From: Streptomyces venezuelae ATCC 10712
Lineage (GTDB): Bacteria > Actinomycetota > Actinomycetes > Streptomycetales > Streptomycetaceae
Direction: 5' to 3'
DNA: 64,000 bases
Assembly (NCBI RefSeq): GCF_008639165.1
Contig: NZ_CP029197.1
Coordinates: 3,906,001 to 3,970,000, forward strand
Each line of letters begins with the position of its first letter. The first letter of the stretch is position 1. The translations under genes and the position numbers were made by a program. This document shows, piece after piece, positions 8,089 through 16,068 of this stretch. The notes beneath the pieces were generated by a model. The model saw only the letters and a list, made by a program, of their open reading frames with translations. It searched no databases and was not told the origin of the DNA.

Positions 8089-9174
8089 TCAGTCCTCCGG
8101 CGGCGTGGTGAGCGGGGTGACCGGCGCGGCGCGCACGATCGTGATCACCCGGTCGGTGAGCTGGAGGGGGCTGGCCGCGGGGTCGTCGTAACCGAGCAGC
8201 CGATGGCCGCGCAGCACGCTCACCACGAGGTCGCCGGTCTCCCGCACGCTCTTGCCGACCTCGCTCTTGGTCACCGGGCGTTCGACCAGGTCGAGTCCTG
8301 AGCCCTGCTGGATCAGGTCCTCCATGACCGTGCCCGCGCTGGGGCTGAGGACGGAGAGGCCGAGCAGCCGCCCGGCGGCACTGGCGCTGGTGATGACCGC
8401 GTCCGCGCCGGACTGGCGCAGCAGCGGGGCGTTCTCCTCCTCGCGGACCGCGGCGACGATCTTCGCGCCCCGGTTGAGCTGGCGGGCGGTGAGGGTGACC
8501 AGGACGGCGGTGTCGTCGCGCTGGGTGGCGATGACGATCTGCCGGGCGCGCTGCACCTCGGCGCGGAGCAGCACGTCACTGCGGGTCGCGTCGCCGACGA
8601 CGCCGACGAAGCCGTCCGCGTTCGCCGTCTCGATCACCTTGGTGGAGGGATCGACGATGACGATCTGTTCCTTGCTCAGCCCGGTCGCGCAGAGCGTCTG
8701 GATCGCGGACCGCCCCTTGGTTCCGAAGCCGATGATGACGGTGTGGTCGCGCAAGGTGGACCTCCAGCGGTTCAGCCGGAACTCCTCGCGGGTCCGCTCG
8801 GTGAGGACCTCCAGAGTGGTGCCGACCAGGATGATCAGAAACAGCACGCGCAACGGCGTGACCAGCAGGATGTTGGCGAGCCGCGCCGAGTCGCTGTACG
8901 GGACGATGTCGCCGTATCCCGTGGTGGAGAGCGTCACGGTCGCGTAGTAGACGCAGTCGAGGAAGTCGACCGTCTCGTTGGCGTTGTCGTGGTAGCCGTC
9001 GCGGTCGACATAGACGATGACGACGGTCACGACCAGCACGGCGAGGGCCATGAGCAGCCGCCTGCCGACCTGCCGCAGCGGCCGTTGGACGACCTGCCGG
9101 GGCAGCCTGATCTGCGGGCCCGAGATGCGCTCGTCCGCGTGGCGGGCCATCACGTCACGGCTGGGAAGTTTCAC
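8089..9174 (-). CDS. Potassium channel with TrkA-N/TrkA-C (RCK) domains
   Basis: The product is 361 residues. A first membrane helix (LLMALAVLVVTVVIVYV), a pore loop with the K+ selectivity filter TTGYGDI (about residues 84-90) and a second helix form a two-TM channel. A TrkA-N Rossmann domain (VIIGFGTKGRSAIQTL, then VIVDPS) and a C-terminal TrkA-C-like region follow. GTG at 9174 is chosen because AAGGAG lies 10 bases upstream and the start overlaps the moeA stop in a GTGA junction. Another GTG (9183) and an ATG (9150, MARHADE) are alternatives with worse ribosome-site spacing. The junction falls inside a perfect parS site, which constrains the codons used. Confidence 0.9.
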   Translation of the reverse strand: MKLPSRDVMARHADERISGPQIRLPRQVVQRPLRQVGRRLLMALAVLVVTVVIVYVDRDGYHDNANETVDFLDCVYYATVTLSTTGYGDIVPYSDSARLANILLVTPLRVLFLIILVGTTLEVLTERTREEFRLNRWRSTLRDHTVIIGFGTKGRSAIQTLCATGLSKEQIVIVDPSTKVIETANADGFVGVVGDATRSDVLLRAEVQRARQIVIATQRDDTAVLVTLTARQLNRGAKIVAAVREEENAPLLRQSGADAVITSASAAGRLLGLSVLSPSAGTVMEDLIQQGSGLDLVERPVTKSEVGKSVRETGDLVVSVLRGHRLLGYDDPAASPLQLTDRVITIVRAAPVTPLTTPPED

Positions 9175-9181
9175 GTGAAAC
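9168..9181. promoter_or_regulatory. parS: Perfect parS (ParB-binding) site
   Basis: GTTTCACGTGAAAC is an exact 14-bp palindrome identical to the Streptomyces parS consensus. ParB loaded at these sites, which are clustered around oriC, organises origin regions during sporulation. Here the site contains the TGA stop of moeA and the GTG start of the channel gene on the minus strand. Distance to the expected oriC, beyond the right edge, is roughly 55-60 kb. Confidence 0.92.
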
Positions 9182-10571
9182 ACGCTCCTTGGACCGATGC
9201 GGCCCCGTCGGCCGTCGGCCAGGGAAGGTCGAGGATGTCCAGCTCCTGCCCGGGGCGGGCGCCGCCGGGCGGGACGACGGCCAGGCCGTCGGCGGCGGCG
9301 ATGCCACGGAGCATGGCCGGTCCGTGGTAACGCAGGGGCACGGCCCATCCGCCACGGCGCACCACCGGGACGAGCCGGGTGTCGTACGGATGCCCCTGCA
9401 CCTCGTCGCGTACGGGCATCCGGGGCGGGGCGGAAGGCTCGTTCCGCTCGTCGGACGTCGGCCGGTCGTCGGACAGCGGCCGGTCGTCGGACAGCGGCCG
9501 GTCGTCGGACAGCGGCCGGTCGTCGGACAGCGCCTTGAGGAGCGGTGCGGCCAGGGTGAGGAGGCCGGAGACGGCGGCGAGGGGGTTGCCGGGGAGGCCG
9601 ACGAGATGGCGGACGTGACCGGGCCGCGCGGGTCCGGCACCGAGGCGGGCGAGCAGCATCGGATGCCCCGGCCGGACCTTCACCCCGTCGACCAGGAGCG
9701 TGGCGCCGGCCCTGTGGAGCACGCCGTGGACGTGGTCGACGGGCCCGGCGGCGGTCCCGCCGGTCGTCAGGACCAGATCGGCGGCGGAACCGGCGACGGC
9801 CGCGTACAGCACCTCGGCGTCGTCCCCGATCCGCCGGGTGGCGAGGACGTCGGCGCCGAGCGCCGTCAGCCAGGGGCCGAGCATCGGGCCGAGGGCGTCA
9901 CGGATCAGCCCCTCGTGAGGGAGGCCGGAGGTGAGCAGCTCGTCGCCGAGGACCAGGATCTCCACCCGGGGACGCGGCGGTACGGGCAACTCGTCGTATC
10001 CGGCGGCCGCGGCGAGACCGAGCACGGCGGGGGTGACCCGGGTGCCTGCGGGCAGCAGCTCGTCACCGGAGCGGCACTCCTGGCCCCGGGGCCGGATGTC
10101 CTGCCCCGCCACCACCTCGCGCAGGGCGCGCAGCACGGCGTCGCCGGGGGCGGTGCGGTCCGTCCGGGAGTGCTCGGTCCGCAGGACGGCGGTCGTGCCT
10201 TCCGGGACGCGGGCGCCGGTGGCGATCCGGACGGCCTCGCCGTCGGCCGTGGGGGCGCCGGGCGCCTGCCCGGCGAGGATGTCGAGGCCCTCGCGCACGG
10301 TCCAGGGCCCGGGCCCGGCGACCGCCCAGCCGTCCATGGCGGAGGTGTCGAAGGGCGGCAGATCGGTGAGGGCCACGAGCGGCTCGGCGAGGACCTGGCC
10401 GAGCGCCCGCGCGAGCGGTACGCCGAGCGGCGCCCGGCCGGCCCGCGCGAAGGTCCCCGCCCGCACGGCGGCGGCCCGCGCCTCCGCCCAGGCGGTGGCG
10501 CGGTGCGGCTGCTCTGCGGGCGCGTCGGGGGCGGGGTGCGGGGCCACCGGGAGGGGCTCCTTCAGGCTCAT
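9171..10571 (-). CDS. moeA: Molybdopterin molybdenumtransferase MoeA
   Basis: The product is 466 residues and inserts molybdate into adenylylated molybdopterin. MoeA hallmarks are present: LPPFDTSAMDGWAV (about 71-84), GQAPGAPTADGEAVRIATGA, VPEGTTAVL, the MoCF domain with ILVLGDELL and LVLTTGGTAAGPVDHVH, and GLPGNPLA near 325-332. Between the MoCF domain and the C-terminal beta-barrel there is an insert of four SDDRP units encoded by an 18-bp tandem repeat. The ATG overlaps the stop of mobA (ATGA), so the two cofactor genes are coupled. The C-terminal residues are encoded by the parS site. Confidence 0.95.
   Translation of the reverse strand: MSLKEPLPVAPHPAPDAPAEQPHRATAWAEARAAAVRAGTFARAGRAPLGVPLARALGQVLAEPLVALTDLPPFDTSAMDGWAVAGPGPWTVREGLDILAGQAPGAPTADGEAVRIATGARVPEGTTAVLRTEHSRTDRTAPGDAVLRALREVVAGQDIRPRGQECRSGDELLPAGTRVTPAVLGLAAAAGYDELPVPPRPRVEILVLGDELLTSGLPHEGLIRDALGPMLGPWLTALGADVLATRRIGDDAEVLYAAVAGSAADLVLTTGGTAAGPVDHVHGVLHRAGATLLVDGVKVRPGHPMLLARLGAGPARPGHVRHLVGLPGNPLAAVSGLLTLAAPLLKALSDDRPLSDDRPLSDDRPLSDDRPTSDERNEPSAPPRMPVRDEVQGHPYDTRLVPVVRRGGWAVPLRYHGPAMLRGIAAADGLAVVPPGGARPGQELDILDLPWPTADGAASVQGACFT
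9449..9531. repeat. 18-bp tandem repeat inside moeA
   Basis: The unit GTCGTCGGACAGCGGCCG is repeated four times, the last copy diverging, and encodes SDDRPL-SDDRPL-SDDRPL-SDDRPT. It is in frame and lies in a surface linker between domains, so copy number could vary between strains without destroying the enzyme. Confidence 0.9.
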
Positions 10572-11419
10572 CCGGCCTCGTCCTGCTCGGCGGCCCAGCG
10601 CTGGGCCAGCGCCGCGGCCTTGCGGGCGGCCTCGGCGACCGCCTCCGGTCCGCCCTCGCCCGCGCGGGCCGCCGCGTATCCGACCAGGAAGGTGGTCAGG
10701 GGAGCGGCGGGGCGGGCCACCCCATGGGCGGCGTCACGGGCCAGATCGAGCAGCACGCCGGTGTCGACGTCCAGCTCGATGCCCAGTTCGTCCTTGACTG
10801 CGGTGATCCATTCGTCCAGCACGGTCCCATGCTCCCTGATGCGGGCCCGGGCCGTGGCGATGTCCTCCCAGGTGTCGCAGTCGAAGGAGGCGAGCGGCCC
10901 GGCGGCGACCCGGGTGAGGTGCAGGTTCCCCGCGAGGAACCGCAGGGGCAGGCCGGTGAGGCCGCCGTGCGCCCGGCTCAGCTCGTCCAGGCCGCGGCGC
11001 AGCGGGCCGCTCCGGTAGGCGGCGACGAGCGGCTGGTCGCGTCCCCCGGCGTCGGTGAGGAGCGCGGCCTCGGCGCCGGGGTCGTCGGCGAGCGCCGCTA
11101 GGAGCCGCCGGACGGTGTCCTCGTCGAGGAACGGCAGGTCGGCGGAGAGGACGAGCAGGACATCGGCACGGGTCTCCGCCACGCCGGCGCCGAGCGCGGC
11201 GAGCGGCCCGCCGCCCGGCGGGTCCTCCCTGGTCCAGTGGACGGGGCGGACGGTCGGGCGAGGATCGCCGACGACCACGGTCCGGCCCGCGCCGCGGCAG
11301 GCCGCGAGGACCCGGTCGAGGAGCGCCCGGCCGCCGACCCGTACACCGGGCTTGTCGGCACCGCCGAGACGCTGGGCGGCGCCTCCGGCGAGTACGACGG
11401 CGTCGTGTGCGATGGTCAC
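10568..11419 (-). CDS. mobA: Molybdenum cofactor guanylyltransferase-like protein with C-terminal DUF6457-type domain
   Basis: The product is 283 residues. The N-terminal part is a MobA/NTP-transferase fold: VVLAGGAAQRLGGADKPGV (signature LAGG..RLGG.DK), then LLVLSADLPFLDEDTVRRLL and DQPLVAAYR. It would attach GMP (or a similar nucleotide) to molybdopterin. After about residue 195 a separate helical domain begins (VLDEWITAVKDELGIELDVD to the end). It resembles small DUF6457 proteins that are often encoded next to moeA or mobA in actinobacteria. The fusion and its translational coupling to moeA point to a shared role in cofactor maturation. The DUF number is from memory. Confidence 0.85.
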   Translation of the reverse strand: MTIAHDAVVLAGGAAQRLGGADKPGVRVGGRALLDRVLAACRGAGRTVVVGDPRPTVRPVHWTREDPPGGGPLAALGAGVAETRADVLLVLSADLPFLDEDTVRRLLAALADDPGAEAALLTDAGGRDQPLVAAYRSGPLRRGLDELSRAHGGLTGLPLRFLAGNLHLTRVAAGPLASFDCDTWEDIATARARIREHGTVLDEWITAVKDELGIELDVDTGVLLDLARDAAHGVARPAAPLTTFLVGYAAARAGEGGPEAVAEAARKAAALAQRWAAEQDEAG

Positions 11420-11487
11420 CCCAGCAGTATGGTCCGCCCGTCCTCCGGCGGGACCGCAAGGGTCCCGCCGAAGGGGCGACGCACCGG

Positions 11488-11546
11488 CCAGGGCGTCGGG
11501 CGGAGCGTCGGCCGGGGCGTCGAGCAGGGTGTCGGGCGGGGCGTCA
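11488..11546. repeat. Short imperfect GC-rich tandem repeat between mobA and bkdC
   Basis: About five imperfect copies of a 11-13 base unit (GGGCGTCGGGCGG and variants) fill the 124-base gap up to the bkdC stop codon. No coding function is apparent. Confidence 0.5.
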
Positions 11547-13031
11547 GAGCGTACGGAGCAGGACCGCCGGCTGCTCGACGCAGTCCGCCACGTACCGCAG
11601 GAACCCGCCCGCCGTACCGCCGTCGCAGACCCGGTGGTCGAAGGTGAGCGACAGCTGCACCACTTGACGCACCGCCAGTTCGCCCTGGTGCACCCAGGGC
11701 TTGGGGATGATCCGGCCGACGCCGAGCATCGCGGCCTCGGGGTGGTTGATGATCGGCGTGGACCCGTCGACCCCGAACACCCCGTAGTTGTTCAGGGTGA
11801 ACGTGCCGCCGGTCAGATCGGCGGGGGTGAGCGCGGACTGCCGGGCGGCCTCCGTCAGCCGGGCGAACTCTGCGGTGAGCGACTCGGCCGTCCGCGTCCC
11901 CGCGTCCTTCACCACGGGAACGACCAGGCCGCGCGGCGTCTGGGCGGCGAAGCCCAGGTGCACGCCCGGCAGCCGGACGATCTCCCGGGCGGCGGTGTCC
12001 ACGGTGGAGTTGAGCTCGGGGAACCGGGCCAGGGCGTGGACACAGATCCGGGCGAGGAGCGCGAGCAGCGAGATCTTCGGGCCGCCGGCTCCGTTCATCG
12101 CGGCCCGCGCGGCCATGAGTTCGGTCGCGTCGGCGTCGACCCAGCAGGTCGCGTCCGGGATCTCGGTACGGCTGCGGGAGAGCTTGTCCGCCACGGCACC
12201 CCGGACCCCGCGCAGCGGAATCCGCTCACCGGCGGCCGAGGAAGCGGACACGGCGACGGGCGCCGCGACAGAACCCGCCGCGGGGGCGGAGCCGACCGTC
12301 GGCGCCGGCGCGGCGACCGGGCGCTCCAGGGCGGCGAGCGCCAGCTCGACGTCGGCCCGCAGGATCAGGCCCTCGGGACCCGAGCCGCGGACCTCGCGCA
12401 GGTCGAGCCCACGGTCCCTTGCCAGCTTGCGGACGAGTGGCGAGATGACCGGTACCGGCCCCTCGTGCCCGCCCCCGGCCACGACGGCCGGTGCGGAGGC
12501 CGGAGCCGAGACCGGCGCGGGAGCGGGCGCGGCCACCGGCGCGGGCGGTGCGGCGACGGCGGTGGACGCCTGCGCCACGGCCGGGCTCGCGTGCCGCACC
12601 CGGCGGCGCCGGGCGGCCGGACCCGCCGTGCCGTACCCGACGAGCACGTTGCCCGAGTACTCCGACGAGACGGCCGACGCGGCGTCACCCTGAGGAGCGG
12701 CGGCGGCCGGGGACGCCGGAGCGTCCTGGGCGGCCGGGGCGCTCTGGGCGGCCGGGGCGGAGGTCTCGGGCTCCACGCCCGCGCCGCCGCCCACGGCGAC
12801 CGTCAGGAGCGGGGCGCCGACGGGCAGTTCGGTGCCCTCCTCGCCGTACCGGGCGGTGACGACCCCGCCGTACGGGCAGGGCACCTCGACCATGGCCTTG
12901 GCCGTCTCGACCTCGACGACCGGCTGGTCGATGGCGACGACGTCGCCGACGCTGACCAGCCAGCGGACGATCTCCGCCTCGGTGAGCCCCTCACCGAGGT
13001 CGGGCAGCTTGAACTCGAGCACCTGGGCCAT
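11544..13031 (-). CDS. bkdC: Branched-chain 2-oxoacid dehydrogenase E2 (dihydrolipoyl acyltransferase)
   Basis: The product is 495 residues. The N-terminal lipoyl domain (EFKLPDLGEGLTEAEIVRWL, lipoyl-lysine motif VETAKAMVEV near residue 46) is followed by Ala/Pro-rich swinging linkers. The E1/E3-binding domain (VISPLVRKLARDRGLDLREV, GSGPEGLILRADV) and the acyltransferase core ending with LTFDHRVCDGGTAGGF, which holds the catalytic His and Asp, come next. It transfers acyl groups from E1 to CoA, making isobutyryl-, isovaleryl- and 2-methylbutyryl-CoA that prime branched fatty acids and some polyketides. The ATG overlaps the E1 beta stop (ATGA). A pyruvate-type complex cannot be excluded by sequence alone, but the neighbouring Lrp regulator favours the branched-chain type. 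Confidence 0.9.
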   Translation of the reverse strand: MAQVLEFKLPDLGEGLTEAEIVRWLVSVGDVVAIDQPVVEVETAKAMVEVPCPYGGVVTARYGEEGTELPVGAPLLTVAVGGGAGVEPETSAPAAQSAPAAQDAPASPAAAAPQGDAASAVSSEYSGNVLVGYGTAGPAARRRRVRHASPAVAQASTAVAAPPAPVAAPAPAPVSAPASAPAVVAGGGHEGPVPVISPLVRKLARDRGLDLREVRGSGPEGLILRADVELALAALERPVAAPAPTVGSAPAAGSVAAPVAVSASSAAGERIPLRGVRGAVADKLSRSRTEIPDATCWVDADATELMAARAAMNGAGGPKISLLALLARICVHALARFPELNSTVDTAAREIVRLPGVHLGFAAQTPRGLVVPVVKDAGTRTAESLTAEFARLTEAARQSALTPADLTGGTFTLNNYGVFGVDGSTPIINHPEAAMLGVGRIIPKPWVHQGELAVRQVVQLSLTFDHRVCDGGTAGGFLRYVADCVEQPAVLLRTL

Positions 13032-14080
13032 CAGCTTCCCGCCTCCCACTGCAGTCGCGCGACCGCGTCCAGGACCCGGTCCACGCCCGGCAGATGGTGG
13101 CGCTCCAGCATCGGCGGCGGGTACGGGATGTCGAAGCCCGCGACCCGCAGCACCGGCGCCTCCAGGTGGTGGAAGCAGCGCTCGGTCACGCGCGCGGCGA
13201 TCTCCGCGCCGGGGCCGCCGAAGCCGGTCGACTCGTGGACGACGACCGCGCGGCCGGTGCGGCGCACCGAGGCGCAGACGGTCTCGTCGTCGAACGGCAC
13301 GAGCGAGCGCAGGTCGACGACCTCCAGGTCCCAGCCCTCGGCCTGGGCGGCCTCGGCCGCCTCCAGACAGACGGGCACGGAGGGACCGTAGGTGATCAGG
13401 GTGGCGCCGGTGCCCCGCCGCCGTACGACGGCCTTGCCGATGGGCTCCACGGCCGCGGGCGCCTCGGGGGACCAGTCGGACTTGGACCAGTAGAGCCGCT
13501 TGGGCTCCAGGAAGACCACCGGGTCGTCGGAGGCGATGGCCGCGCGCAGCAGCCCGTAGGCGTCCTCGACGGTGGCCGGGGTGACCACGTGGAGGCCGGG
13601 GGTGGCCGTGTAGTAGGCCTCGGAGGAGTCGCTGTGGTGCTCGACGCCGCCGATCCCGCCGCCGTACGGGACGCGGATGACGATCGGCATCGGCATCGCG
13701 CCGCGGGTGCGGTTCCGCATCCGGGCGACATGGGAGATCAGCTGCTCGAACGCCGGGTAGGCGAAGGCGTCGAACTGCATCTCGACGACCGGCCGCAGGC
13801 CGTACATGGCCATGCCGACGGCCGCGCCGAGGATGCCCGCCTCGGCCAGCGGGGTGTCCGTGCAGCGGTCCTCGCCGAACTCCTTGGCGAGCCCGTCGGT
13901 GACCCGGAAGACCCCGCCGAGGGTGCCGACGTCCTCACCCATCACATGGACGGTCGGGTCCTCGGCCATCGCGTCGCGCATCGCGCGCTGGAGCGCCTGC
14001 GCCATCGTCGCGGGCTTGGCCTTCCCGGCGCCGCCGCCGGCCTTGGCGGCCGCGGGACCGGTCGTCGCGGTCGTCATCAC
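13031..14080 (-). CDS. bkdB: 2-oxoacid dehydrogenase E1 component, beta subunit
   Basis: The product is 349 residues. It contains the thiamine diphosphate pyrimidine-binding fold typical of E1 beta: TMAQALQRAMRDAMAEDPTV, VMGEDVGTLGGVFRVTDGL, TPLAEAGILGAAVGMAMYGL and the C-terminal transketolase domain VVVHESTGFGGPGAEIAARV. It pairs with the alpha subunit to decarboxylate branched-chain 2-oxoacids. The junction with the alpha gene reads GTGATG: GTG 14080 and ATG 14077 are both in frame and both overlap the alpha stop, so the exact start is uncertain by one codon. A Gly/Ala/Lys-rich extension of about 20 residues precedes the conserved domain. Confidence 0.92.
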   Translation of the reverse strand: MMTTATTGPAAAKAGGGAGKAKPATMAQALQRAMRDAMAEDPTVHVMGEDVGTLGGVFRVTDGLAKEFGEDRCTDTPLAEAGILGAAVGMAMYGLRPVVEMQFDAFAYPAFEQLISHVARMRNRTRGAMPMPIVIRVPYGGGIGGVEHHSDSSEAYYTATPGLHVVTPATVEDAYGLLRAAIASDDPVVFLEPKRLYWSKSDWSPEAPAAVEPIGKAVVRRRGTGATLITYGPSVPVCLEAAEAAQAEGWDLEVVDLRSLVPFDDETVCASVRRTGRAVVVHESTGFGGPGAEIAARVTERCFHHLEAPVLRVAGFDIPYPPPMLERHHLPGVDRVLDAVARLQWEAGS

Positions 14081-15228
14081 GCCTCACCCTCGGCTTCGAG
14101 CTCGGCACGCAGCTGCGCCGCCTGCTCCCGCAGCTGCGTGGTCTGCTCCGCGTACACGTGGGAGAAGAGGTCCATCGGGTCGAGCACCGGGTCGGCGTTC
14201 ATCCGCTCGCGCAGCTCCGCGGCCATCGTCTCGGCGGCCTCCGCCGCCGCGCGCCTGCCGTCCTCGTCGAGCAGGCCGCGCTCGGTCAGTTCCCGTTCGA
14301 GGATCAGGATCGGGTCGTGCGCCCGCCAGGTCTCGACCTCGCCGGCCGCGCGGTAGCGGGTGGCGTCGTCGGCGTTGGTGTGGGCGTCGATCCGGTAGGT
14401 GACGGCCTCGACCAGGGTGGGGCCGCCGCCGCGCCGCGCGCGGGCCACGGCCTCGGTCAGCACCTGGTGGACGGCTATGGCGTCGTTGCCGTCGACGAGC
14501 CGGCCGGGCATCCCGTATCCGACGGCCTTGTGGGCCAGGGAGGGGGCGGCGGTCTGCTTGGCGAGCGGTACGGAGATCGCGAAGCCGTTGTTCTGCACGA
14601 GGAAGACCACGGGGGCCTGCCAGACGGCCGCGAAGTTCAGCGCCTCGTGGAAGTCGCCCTCGCTGGTGCCGCCGTCGCCGACCATGGCCAGGGCCACCAC
14701 GTCGTCGCCCTTGAGGCGGGCGGCGTGGGCGAGGCCCACCGCGTGCGGGAGCTGGGTGGCCAGCGGGGTGCAGAGCGGGGCGATGCGGTACTCGTGCGGG
14801 TCGTAGCCGGTGTGCCAGTCGCCGCGCAGCAGGGTCAGGGCCTGCACGGGGTCGAGGCCGCGGGCGACGGCCGCGAGGGTGTCCCGGTACGAGGGGAAGA
14901 GCCAGTCCCGCTCCTCCAGGGCCAGGGCGGCGGCGATCTCGCACGCCTCCTGGCCGTGGGTGGACGGGTACACGGCGAGCCGGCCCTGCTTGGTGAGGGC
15001 GGTGGCCTGCGTGTTGTACCGGCGGCCGCGGATCAGCTCCGCGTAGAGCCGGAGCAGCAGCGCGGGGTCGGCGTCGGCCACGGCGTCCGTGCCGAGCACG
15101 CGCAGCGGCTCGGTGTCGGGCAGCAGCGGGGTGGGGTCGGTACGCGGCTGCCACGCCGGCGGCGGGGTGGGCCGGTAGGTCGGGACGGCACCGGGCGGCT
15201 CTTGGACTGTCGAACTGCGCTGTTGCAA
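14077..15228 (-). CDS. bkdA: 2-oxoacid dehydrogenase E1 component, alpha subunit
   Basis: The thiamine diphosphate motif GDGGTSEGDFHEALNFAAVW followed by VFLVQNN (GDG...NN) marks E1 alpha, as do YRDTLAAVARGLDP and the HTNADDATRYR segment that serves as the loop phosphorylated in animal enzymes. It catalyses decarboxylation and transfer of the acyl group to E2. The N-terminal LPDTEPLRVLGTDAV is typical of the branched-chain enzyme. Start choice: the GAGGAGG at 15243-15237 is 8 bases from a TTG (15228), which fits best. The GTG at 15237 overlaps the ribosome site itself. First gene of the alpha-beta-E2 operon, divergent from an Lrp regulator. Confidence 0.91.
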   Translation of the reverse strand: MQQRSSTVQEPPGAVPTYRPTPPPAWQPRTDPTPLLPDTEPLRVLGTDAVADADPALLLRLYAELIRGRRYNTQATALTKQGRLAVYPSTHGQEACEIAAALALEERDWLFPSYRDTLAAVARGLDPVQALTLLRGDWHTGYDPHEYRIAPLCTPLATQLPHAVGLAHAARLKGDDVVALAMVGDGGTSEGDFHEALNFAAVWQAPVVFLVQNNGFAISVPLAKQTAAPSLAHKAVGYGMPGRLVDGNDAIAVHQVLTEAVARARRGGGPTLVEAVTYRIDAHTNADDATRYRAAGEVETWRAHDPILILERELTERGLLDEDGRRAAAEAAETMAAELRERMNADPVLDPMDLFSHVYAEQTTQLREQAAQLRAELEAEGEA

Positions 15229-15299
15229 CGAGTCCACCTCCTCATGGGAGCGGGCATAAGACCCGAAGGCGGGTGGCGCGAGTGTGGCGCGCCTCACCT

Positions 15300-15313
15300 A
15301 CCGATTGTTCGGT
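15300..15313. promoter_or_regulatory. Putative TetR (PaaR-like) operator between bkdA and the Lrp gene
   Basis: The palindrome ACCGATTGTTCGGT is the third member of a set with 18365-18378 and 23030-23043, differing from the ACCGNNCGNNCGGT pattern at one central base. It lies in the 186-base divergent region, which also contains a perfect DnaA-box sequence TGTGGACAA at 15348-15356. Function is inferred from similarity and position. Confidence 0.55.
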
Positions 15314-15414
15314 CGTGGAGGCATTTTGGCTACAGGCACCTCCAGCCTGTGGACAAACGGTTCTCCACAGCCTGGGATGTGTGCAGGTCGTCCACCGAAG
15401 GAAGGCGGGGGGAC

Positions 15415-16017
15415 ATGGCGGATGAACAAATGGCCGTCGACCGGAGCGAGGCTCCGGGCGACGGCACGGGCGCGGCCGCGGGCGACGCCCTCGGCGGCGT
15501 CGGCGGGGCGGTGCCGGAGGAGGCCCTGAGCGCCCCGGTCGGCACGCCGACGGGCGCGCTCCCACCGCGCCCGCTGGACGCGATCGACCGGGACATCCTG
15601 CGGTTGCTCCAGACGGACGGCCGCGCCTCGGTGCGCTCCGTGGCCGAGCGGGTGCACGTCTCCCGGGCCAATGCGTACGCGCGCATCAACCGGCTCATCG
15701 ACGACGGGGTGATCCGCGGATTCAGCGCCCGCGTCAACCACGAGCGGGCGGGGCACGGCGCCTCCGCCTACATCACGCTCAAGATCGTCCAGAACTCCTG
15801 GCGCACGGTCCGCGAGCAGCTCGGAGCCCTGCCGGGCGCCACACACATCGCGCTGGTCAGCGGCGACTTCGACGTCCTGCTGCTGGTGCACACACCGGAC
15901 AACCGGACGCTGCGCGAGCTGGTGCTGACCCGGATCCAGGCGATCCCGGAGGTGCTGTCCACACGCACACTGCTGGTCTTCGAGGAGACGGACCTCAACA
16001 CGGACCCACACGCCTGA
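15415..16017 (+). CDS. bkdR: Lrp/AsnC family regulator (BkdR-like)
   Basis: The product is 200 residues. A poorly structured 45-residue N-terminal extension is followed by the AsnC helix-turn-helix (LDAIDRDILRLLQTDGRASV, SVAERVHVSRANAYARINRL) and the RAM ligand/oligomerisation domain (YITLKIVQNSWRTVREQL to TRTLLVFEETDL). Lrp family proteins next to bkd operons respond to branched-chain amino acids and control the dehydrogenase. The divergent placement, with starts 186 bases apart, supports that role here. ATG 15415 is preceded by GGGGGGA. It ends convergently against the TetR gene, with a hairpin between them. Confidence 0.9.
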   Translation: MADEQMAVDRSEAPGDGTGAAAGDALGGVGGAVPEEALSAPVGTPTGALPPRPLDAIDRDILRLLQTDGRASVRSVAERVHVSRANAYARINRLIDDGVIRGFSARVNHERAGHGASAYITLKIVQNSWRTVREQLGALPGATHIALVSGDFDVLLLVHTPDNRTLRELVLTRIQAIPEVLSTRTLLVFEETDLNTDPHA

Positions 16018-16045
16018 CGACACCGGGCCCCGCGCGGATCGCACG

Positions 16046-16068
16046 GGACGGCCCTCAGCGGGCCGTCC
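16046..16068. terminator. Bidirectional hairpin between the convergent Lrp and TetR genes
   Basis: GGACGGCCC (16046-16054) pairs with GGGCCGTCC (16060-16068) around TCAGC; the stop codon of the TetR gene lies in the loop. Confidence 0.7.

Noticed and set aside
9466..9531. Possible CRISPR or attachment-site repeat
   Set aside because: In-frame coding tandem repeat of moeA; no integrase nearby.
15415..16017. Longer upstream start for the Lrp gene (frame open from 14158)
   Set aside because: The upstream part is antisense to bkdA; the ATG at 15415 has a ribosome site and the expected AsnC layout.
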